NCBI GenBank assembly: GCA_965279075.1
Contig: CBDIHI010000003.1
Span: forward strand, 27,640 to 91,639
Origin: SZAS-79 sp965279075
Lineage (GTDB): Bacteria > Pseudomonadota > Gammaproteobacteria > Burkholderiales > SG8-39
Length of the DNA: 64,000 nt
Reading direction: 5' to 3'
Positions 58,743-64,000 of the stretch are shown piece by piece. The notes below the pieces were generated by a model that searched no databases, was not told the origin of the DNA, and worked only from the letters and a program-made list of their open reading frames with translations. A program made the position numbers and the translations under genes. How positions within the stretch are numbered: position 1 is the first letter of the stretch; every line of letters starts with the position of its first letter.

Positions 58743-60725
58743 TCACAGCTTCTGCTCCAGCGTCAGCCAGAGCGTGCGTCGCGCCTGCGGGATCGTGTCC
58801 TGCACGTGCTCGCGCGCGCCCGGGTCGGCGTACGGCCGATTGAAGAGGTTGTAGGCACTGAACGCAAGCGTGGTGCCCGAGGCCCCGAGGCGCGCGCGCA
58901 GCGTAAGGTCGAAGAGGACCGAGGTGCCGATCTGGTTTCCCCCCTGGGTCTGGCGTGGCGAGAGGTAGCGTGCCGCGACCCCGGCCTGCACGCGCTCGTC
59001 CATGAACGGCACGCCGAGCTGCAGCTTGCCGATGCGACGCGGCGAGTTCACGAGGTCGGCGCCGGTCTGCTCGTCGCGGCTGCGCTGCATGGTGAGGTTG
59101 GCGTTCAGGTCGATGCGCTCCCAGAGCCTGCCGCCGGCCTCGACGGAAAGCCCCGAGGCTGTGACCTGCGCCAGGTTGCGGAACACCAGCAGGCCGGTGC
59201 CCGGGTCCGTGACCTGGCGGATCAGGTCGGCGATCGCATAGTCGAAAACCGAGACGCTGCCGCGCCAGCCCTTCGGCAGCCGCTGCTCGACGACGAGTTC
59301 GCGCGTGCGGATCTTCTCCGGGCGCAGCGCCGGGTTGGCCATCTGGGTTGCATTGCCGTCGGTGTAGTAGAGCTCATACGCGTTCGGCACGCGAAACGCG
59401 TTGCCGCCGAGCAGCTTCAGCGTGGTGCCCTGTACGACCGGCACGATCAGCGCGAGCCGGGGGCTGCTGGCGGACCCGAAAGTGCTGTAGCGGTCGAATC
59501 GCAGCCCGGCGTTCAGGATCGCGCGACCGAATCGCCACTCGTCCTGCACGTAGAGGGCGCTATTGCGACCGGTGCGCCGGTCGTCGAGGAAGACCATCGT
59601 GTCGTAGTTGCCCTGCTCGAGGCGGCGGTCGCGCTGGAACTCCGCGCCGTAGGTGAGCTTGTGCGCGGTCCCGAGGCGCGTCGTGCCCGTCACCTCCCCG
59701 GTCCACCACTCGCCGCGCGAGTAATCCTTGTTGACGTAGGGGCCGGCGCCCCGGTCGTAGACGTAGTCGCCGTCGAACGACGAGGTGTTCCACGAGAAGC
59801 GCGAGCGGACCGTCGTCGAAGGCGAGAGCTCGGCCTCGTGGCGCGCCTCGATGAATGCGCGGCGGTCCCGGGTCAGGGTGCGGTTGTCGTTGAAGACCGT
59901 GCCGAACGGCGCCGTCGGCACGTGCTTCTCGCGTTGCACGAGCGCGCCCTCCAGCTCGAAGTGGCCGAGCCGCAACTTGCCGAACAGGCGGTGCGCCCTT
60001 TCGCCGTCGGCGTTCTCTGCGACACCGAAATTGGTGCCCGGCGCGTCGAAGGCGCCGTAGTAGAGGCGCGGGTCGCCCTTGCTTGAGTAGGTGCTGGCCG
60101 ACACGATGACCTCGTGGCCGGCGTCGAACTGCCGGCCCCAGGCCCCCCGCAGGGCGCGGCCGCGCTCGTTGCCGGCCGAGACGGCGGCCACCCCGCCATC
60201 GAGGTCCCGGCCGCGCTTGGTGATGACGTTGACTACCCCGAGGAACGCGCTCGCGCCGTAGAGCGACGACGAGGGTCCGCGCACGACCTCGATACGGTCG
60301 ATCATCTGGACGTCCACGATGCCTTCGTGGCCGAGGCCCACGTCGCCGTACAGGTTGTCGTTGATCCGCCGTCCGTCCAGCAGCAGCAGGAAGCGCGAGT
60401 TGTAGTCCCCCGTGCGGGCGAACCCGCGCAGGCCGAGGTAGGAGTAGTTGCGGTCGCCCGACAGGGCGAAGCCGCGCACGTTGTCGAGGATGTCGCCCAG
60501 CGTGCGGTAGCCGAACCGGGCGATTTCGCGCGCGGTGACGATGCTGATCGAGGCTGGCGCCTCCTCGATGCTCTGCCCGAACTTCGAGGCCGTCACCACG
60601 GAAGGGATGGGCGCGAACAGCGCGCTTTCGTCCTCTTTCGCGGGCTGGCCTGCGGCGTGGAGCCCGTGCAGCAGCAAGGCGCTGGCGAGCGCGGCGCGCA
60701 GGCCGAGGGTCGGCGATGTATTCAT
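58743..60725 (-). CDS. TonB-dependent outer-membrane receptor
   Basis: The 660-residue receptor has a signal peptide (LRAALASALLLHGLHAAGQ), a plug domain (about 45-155) with VTASKFGQSIEEAPASISIVTA and EVVRGPSSSLYGASAFLGVVNVITKRG, and a 22-strand barrel ending TLWLTLEQKL. Its ligand (iron chelate, cobalamin or other) is not evident. The frame is open upstream, but ATG 60725 follows AAGGGGAA. It is divergent from the kinase gene, with a TACGTA box between them. Confidence 0.95.
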   Translation of the reverse strand: MNTSPTLGLRAALASALLLHGLHAAGQPAKEDESALFAPIPSVVTASKFGQSIEEAPASISIVTAREIARFGYRTLGDILDNVRGFALSGDRNYSYLGLRGFARTGDYNSRFLLLLDGRRINDNLYGDVGLGHEGIVDVQMIDRIEVVRGPSSSLYGASAFLGVVNVITKRGRDLDGGVAAVSAGNERGRALRGAWGRQFDAGHEVIVSASTYSSKGDPRLYYGAFDAPGTNFGVAENADGERAHRLFGKLRLGHFELEGALVQREKHVPTAPFGTVFNDNRTLTRDRRAFIEARHEAELSPSTTVRSRFSWNTSSFDGDYVYDRGAGPYVNKDYSRGEWWTGEVTGTTRLGTAHKLTYGAEFQRDRRLEQGNYDTMVFLDDRRTGRNSALYVQDEWRFGRAILNAGLRFDRYSTFGSASSPRLALIVPVVQGTTLKLLGGNAFRVPNAYELYYTDGNATQMANPALRPEKIRTRELVVEQRLPKGWRGSVSVFDYAIADLIRQVTDPGTGLLVFRNLAQVTASGLSVEAGGRLWERIDLNANLTMQRSRDEQTGADLVNSPRRIGKLQLGVPFMDERVQAGVAARYLSPRQTQGGNQIGTSVLFDLTLRARLGASGTTLAFSAYNLFNRPYADPGAREHVQDTIPQARRTLWLTLEQKL

Positions 60726-60967
60726 GGTCCATTCCCCTTTGGGGCTCTTGCGCCCCCGGCGCGTCACTGGCGTGGAAGCGTCGAGCTTCCGCCGCGGCGG
60801 CAATCGTAGCCGATGGAGGGGCGGGCACTGGTTGTCGAAAGGCCGAAATTTGCAAGCGAAGCAAGAATATACGTAGTTATACTCATTCAAGAGGATAAAG
60901 TACGCATGCGCTTCATGTAACAACGGCCTTATCCTCCAGCACACCAGACCCCGAACCCGAAAACCCC
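60726..60967. other. AT-rich divergent control region
   Basis: 242 bases between receptor and kinase. The half from about 60845 to 60915 is much richer in A/T than the rest of the window and contains the TACGTA box at 60865-60884. No reading frame is supported. Confidence 0.6.
60865..60884. promoter_or_regulatory. TACGTA box, copy A
   Basis: The sequence GAATATACGTAGTTATACTC is centred on a TACGTA palindrome. The first 11 bases (GAATATACGTA) recur exactly at 63835-63845. The box lies 84 bp before the kinase GTG and 140 bp before the receptor ATG. It is a likely binding site for the adjacent FixJ-type regulator (inference). Confidence 0.55.
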
Positions 60968-63178
60968 GTGCCCATCGGCCTGAAACCTGCCCCGGAGTCG
61001 CTGCGCAGACTGCTGGGGGACGGCATCGCGCGGGCGCCCGTAATGGCGCTGGCGTTGTGCTTCGCCGTCACCGGGGCTGCGATGCTGCTTGCGCAGGAAG
61101 CCGGCATTCGCGCCAGCAGGCTGCAATTCGAGACATCCACCGCCCCGGTCGTCCGGACCGTGGAAGCGGTGATCCGCAACTACACGGGACTGGCCCGCGT
61201 CTCCAGCGTCCTGTTCGACGCGGCGCCCGGCCAGTCGCGCAGCGTGGCGGGGCGCTACATCGTCGGCAGCGTGCTCTCGGAGTCCTACCCGGCTGCGGAA
61301 CTTTTCGCGTTCGTGCGCTGGGTGCCGGCCGCGGACCTCGCCGGCTACCTGAAGTTGCGCGCCACCTCGCTGGCTTTCGACGAGAACGGGCTGCCGGCCG
61401 CCGCCGTCCGTGTTGCGCCTGCGAGCGACGTCCACCTTTTGCTGGAGCAGGTCTATCCGGACGACGCGCTGGGCGGGTTGCTCGGCCAGGACTTGGCGTC
61501 CGACCCGGATGCCGTCGCCGCGATGCGGCGCGCGGAGGCGGCGCGCGGCGTGGCTATTCTCCTGCAGCCGGCGTCCAGGCTGGTGGCAGACGGGATCCCG
61601 GTGCTGGTGGCGCCCGTGTACGACCCGCTGGCACCGGCCGCCGGCCGACCGCCGATCGGATTCGTGCTGTTGAAGGCCAACTTCGGCAGCCTGATCTCGA
61701 GCGCACTGAAGGATCGTGTGCCCGCCGGGTACGAGCTGCGCGTGGGGGTCGTGCCTGCCGGCGCGAGCCCCGAGGCCGAACCCGTGCCGCTCGTCACCTA
61801 CGGGAACTACACTTCGCCCAAGCCGAGGTCCGAGGGCTTCTCGGCGCGGCGCGAAATCGAATTCGGCGTGGAGAAGGCGTCGATCCTGATCACTGCGCCC
61901 TCTTCGGCCATTGTGACCCAAGTCTCGCAGCTTCCCATGTACACCGGCCTGGTCGGCGTGCTGCTCAGCCTGCTGGTGTGGCTCGCGGTGACTTCGCTCA
62001 CCGGGACCCGCCGCCGGGCGCTCGAGATCGCGCAGCAGATGACCCTGGCCGCGCGCCACAGCGACCAGCGCTTCCGCAGCCTTGTCGAGTCCTCGCGGGA
62101 CTGGATCTGGGAGCTCGATAAGGACGGCCGCTTCACCTACACCAGCCCGAACTGCGAGGACCTGCTCGGCTACGCGCCGCACGAGATGCTGGGCCTGCCC
62201 TACGCCGACTTCGTCCTGCCCTCGCCCGGGGAGGCGGACATGGGGGCCGCCGCTGCGGGCGCCGTCCCGAAGGCCTTCCAGGCGCGCCTGCGCACGGTGC
62301 GCAGGAAGGACGGTGAGTTGCGCGTCATGGAGGGCACCGGCGCGCCGTTTCACGGCCCGGACGGTGCATACGCCGGCATGCGCGGGATCGACCGCGACGT
62401 CACCGCGCGCGTCCGGATGCGCGACCGCCTCGCGGACCTGCAGGCGCAACTCGAGACCGCGGGGCAGTTCAACCTCGCCAGCCAGCTGCTGGCCGGCATG
62501 GCGCACGAGCTGAACCAGCCGCTGTCGGCGATCGCACTCTACAACCAGTCGTGCGTGCGGATGCTCGAGCGCGGCGACGCGGACATGGCCGAGATCCTCA
62601 AGTTCATGCGCGCCAGCGCTGACAAGGCCGCGCAGGCCGGCGAGATCATCCGGCGCCTGCGCAAGTTCATGGCCAAGCGCGAAATCAAGGTCGTGGCGCT
62701 GCCCGTCGGCGGCCCGCTGCTCGATGCGCTCGCGCTGGTCGAGTCCCAGCTGCAGGCGCAGCAGGTCGAGATCGTCACCGAGATCGAGCCGGGCCTGCCG
62801 GCGGTGCACCTGGACTCGGTGCTGATCCTGCAGGTGCTGCTCAACCTGATCAGCAACGCGGTAGACGCGATGAGGGACAGCGTGCAGCGCGTCCTGCACG
62901 TGCGCGCCCGCAGGGTCGCGGGGCAGATCGCCATCGAGTTCCTCGACACGGGCGAAGGCGTGGCGCCGGAGTCGCGCGCGCGCCTGTTCGACTGGTACTA
63001 CACCACCAAGAGCCAGGGCATGGGCCTCGGCCTCGCGATCAGCCGGTCGATCGTCGAGGCGCATGAAGGCAACCTGACCTACGAGGCGCTGCCCGACGGA
63101 GGCAGCCGGTTCACCATCTGGCTGCCGATAGCCAGGCAAGAGGAAGAGGCAAAGCGTGAAACAGCAACACTCCACTGA
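60968..63178 (+). CDS. CHASE-PAS sensor histidine kinase
   Basis: The 736-residue membrane kinase starts at GTG 60968. A first membrane helix (APVMALALCFAVTGAAMLLA) is followed by a periplasmic CHASE sensor domain (about 55-310; AAELFAFVRWVPAADLAGYLK). A second helix (GLVGVLLSLLVWLAVTSL) leads to a PAS domain (about 365-480; SSRDWIWELDKDGRFTYTSPNCEDLLGYAPHEM). The HisKA domain has the phospho-acceptor in MAHELNQPLSAIALYNQS (FixL/DctB-like), and the HATPase has NLISNAVDAMRD and GMGLGLAIS. It overlaps the regulator gene by 23 bases. Confidence 0.95.
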   Translation: MPIGLKPAPESLRRLLGDGIARAPVMALALCFAVTGAAMLLAQEAGIRASRLQFETSTAPVVRTVEAVIRNYTGLARVSSVLFDAAPGQSRSVAGRYIVGSVLSESYPAAELFAFVRWVPAADLAGYLKLRATSLAFDENGLPAAAVRVAPASDVHLLLEQVYPDDALGGLLGQDLASDPDAVAAMRRAEAARGVAILLQPASRLVADGIPVLVAPVYDPLAPAAGRPPIGFVLLKANFGSLISSALKDRVPAGYELRVGVVPAGASPEAEPVPLVTYGNYTSPKPRSEGFSARREIEFGVEKASILITAPSSAIVTQVSQLPMYTGLVGVLLSLLVWLAVTSLTGTRRRALEIAQQMTLAARHSDQRFRSLVESSRDWIWELDKDGRFTYTSPNCEDLLGYAPHEMLGLPYADFVLPSPGEADMGAAAAGAVPKAFQARLRTVRRKDGELRVMEGTGAPFHGPDGAYAGMRGIDRDVTARVRMRDRLADLQAQLETAGQFNLASQLLAGMAHELNQPLSAIALYNQSCVRMLERGDADMAEILKFMRASADKAAQAGEIIRRLRKFMAKREIKVVALPVGGPLLDALALVESQLQAQQVEIVTEIEPGLPAVHLDSVLILQVLLNLISNAVDAMRDSVQRVLHVRARRVAGQIAIEFLDTGEGVAPESRARLFDWYYTTKSQGMGLGLAISRSIVEAHEGNLTYEALPDGGSRFTIWLPIARQEEEAKRETATLH

Positions 63179-63803
63179 GACCCCCCGCCCGCTGCACGAC
63201 GACGAGCGGCCGCTCGTCAGGGTCATCGACGACGACGTGTCGGTGCGCGACTCGATCTCCCTGCTGCTGCGGACGGTGGGTCTGCGCTGCGTGAGTTACG
63301 CCTCGCCGGAGGACTTCCTGATCGACCTCGAGCCCGAGGTGCCGGGGTGCCTCGTGCTCGACGTACGCATGCCGAGGATGAGCGGCCTCGCGCTGCAGGA
63401 ACTGATGCGCGAGCGCTCCATCGACCTGCCGATCGTGTTCATCAGCGGCCACGGCGACGTCCCGCTCGCGGTCAAGGCGATGCGCGCCGGCGCAGCCGAC
63501 TTCCTCGAAAAGCCGCTGCACGACCAGACGCTGCTCGACAGCGTCCACGCGGCGCTCGAGTGGCACGCCGCGCAGCGCCCGCGCCGCAAGGCCCGGGCGC
63601 GTCTCGAGGCCATGCTGGCCAGACTCACCGCGCGCGAGAAGGACGTGTTCGACCGCCTGATCGAGGGCGTCACCGCCAAGGTGATCGCCGAGGAACTGGA
63701 CCTCAGCAGCCGAACAGTGGAGGGGTACCGCGCGAAGATCCTCGAGAAAATGCAGGTTGATTCCCTCGCTGCCCTGATCAGCCTCTACCGCTCGCTCGCC
63801 TGA
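63156..63803 (+). CDS. FixJ/NarL-type response regulator
   Basis: The 215-residue regulator has a receiver domain (about 15-130) with acidic pocket VIDDDVSVRDSI, phospho-acceptor Asp in CLVLDVRMPRMSG, Thr/Ser position in VFISGHGD and Lys in FLEKPL. A LuxR-type helix-turn-helix follows (LTAREKDVFDRLIEGVTAKVIAEELDLSSRTVEGYRAKILEKM). The start is GTG 63156 inside the end of the kinase gene, so they are coupled. It should control the receptor and possibly genes beyond the right edge. Confidence 0.95.
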   Translation: MKQQHSTETPRPLHDDERPLVRVIDDDVSVRDSISLLLRTVGLRCVSYASPEDFLIDLEPEVPGCLVLDVRMPRMSGLALQELMRERSIDLPIVFISGHGDVPLAVKAMRAGAADFLEKPLHDQTLLDSVHAALEWHAAQRPRRKARARLEAMLARLTAREKDVFDRLIEGVTAKVIAEELDLSSRTVEGYRAKILEKMQVDSLAALISLYRSLA

Positions 63804-64000
63804 CTCGCCTCGCCTTGGTCCCGGGGTTGCGCAGGAATATACGTATAAATACTTATAAATATTGATTAAATACTAAATAACTACGCTGAAGTACGTATTT
63901 TATACAGAGTATCTACGTTTCTTATTTTCATAGTGAAATCCGTTCGTCGGTGGATTTGTTCCGTCCATCGGCAACCGCCGCCAATGTTTCGCTTCGTGTT
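63804..64000. other. AT-rich island after the regulator
   Basis: 197 bases to the window edge. From 63835 to about 63935 the sequence is strongly A/T-rich, unlike the rest of the window. It holds two TACGTA palindromes and related TACG/TATAC fragments. No terminator or reading frame was identified. It is probably the control region of a gene beyond the edge. Confidence 0.6.
63835..63917. promoter_or_regulatory. TACGTA boxes, copies B and C
   Basis: TACGTA occurs at 63840-63845 within GAATATACGTATAAATACTT and at 63892-63897 within AAGTACGTATTTTATAC. The two flanks are roughly inverted copies. CTACGT at 63912-63917 may be a half box. Confidence 0.55.

Noticed and set aside
60726..60944. Longer TonB receptor starting at 60944
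   Set aside because: The added 73 residues have no signal peptide and cover the AT-rich promoter region. ATG 60725 has a ribosome site and begins the signal peptide.

Overview
The window is about 67% GC and codes densely on both strands. Its gene content points to a betaproteobacterium, most likely of the Burkholderiales or a close relative. The evidence is a Bug/TctC-type binding protein, the order leuS-lptE-holA-proA-nadD-rsfS-rlmH-maf-rng, a complete gsp type II secretion locus with gspN, and many glycine-zipper and BON envelope proteins. No tRNA, rRNA, CRISPR array, insertion sequence or phage gene was seen.

Region 1 (1-30.4 kb) is an envelope, secretion and stress segment. It holds a PAS sensor kinase cut by the left edge, an M48-like lipoprotein with a damaged zinc motif, and the type II secretion genes gspG-H-I-J-K-L-M-N and gspC-D-E-F on the minus strand. 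After these come a DUF3494 lipoprotein, an OmpA-type operon, a TpsB/TpsA two-partner secretion pair, an AsmA protein, glycine-zipper proteins, a lipoprotein with phospholipase D motifs, two BON lipoproteins, an AI-2E-type permease and a 49-residue membrane protein. Fifteen copies of one palindromic element (TATGTGCG-N4-CGCACAGA) precede genes here. All lie 50-150 bp before a start codon and all have the CACAGA end facing the gene. They mark an apparent regulon tying both secretion systems to the envelope-stress genes. I consider this the main discovery of the window.

Region 2 (30.4-43.8 kb) is one co-directional minus-strand series. It starts with leuS, lptE, holA, proA, nadD, rsfS, rlmH, maf and rng (translation, replication, NAD, proline, LPS export, RNA processing). 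It runs on into a small catabolic-looking tail: amidase, cupin, medium-chain dehydrogenase and an enolase-superfamily enzyme.

Region 3 (43.9-57.8 kb) is mostly plus-strand housekeeping: a FecR/SPOR protein, a UvrD-type helicase, a TctC-type binding protein, ilvA, a soluble lytic transglycosylase, an NDUFA9-like protein, two glutathione transferases, cca and a membrane-anchored C13 (caspase-like) peptidase. yqaA, 5-formyl-THF cyclo-ligase and a DUF2905 gene lie on the minus strand.

Region 4 (57.8-64 kb) looks like a sensing/uptake module: an orphan periplasmic binding protein, a TonB-dependent receptor, a CHASE-PAS histidine kinase and a FixJ-type response regulator. AT-rich islands carrying TACGTA boxes lie in front of the receptor/kinase pair and after the regulator.
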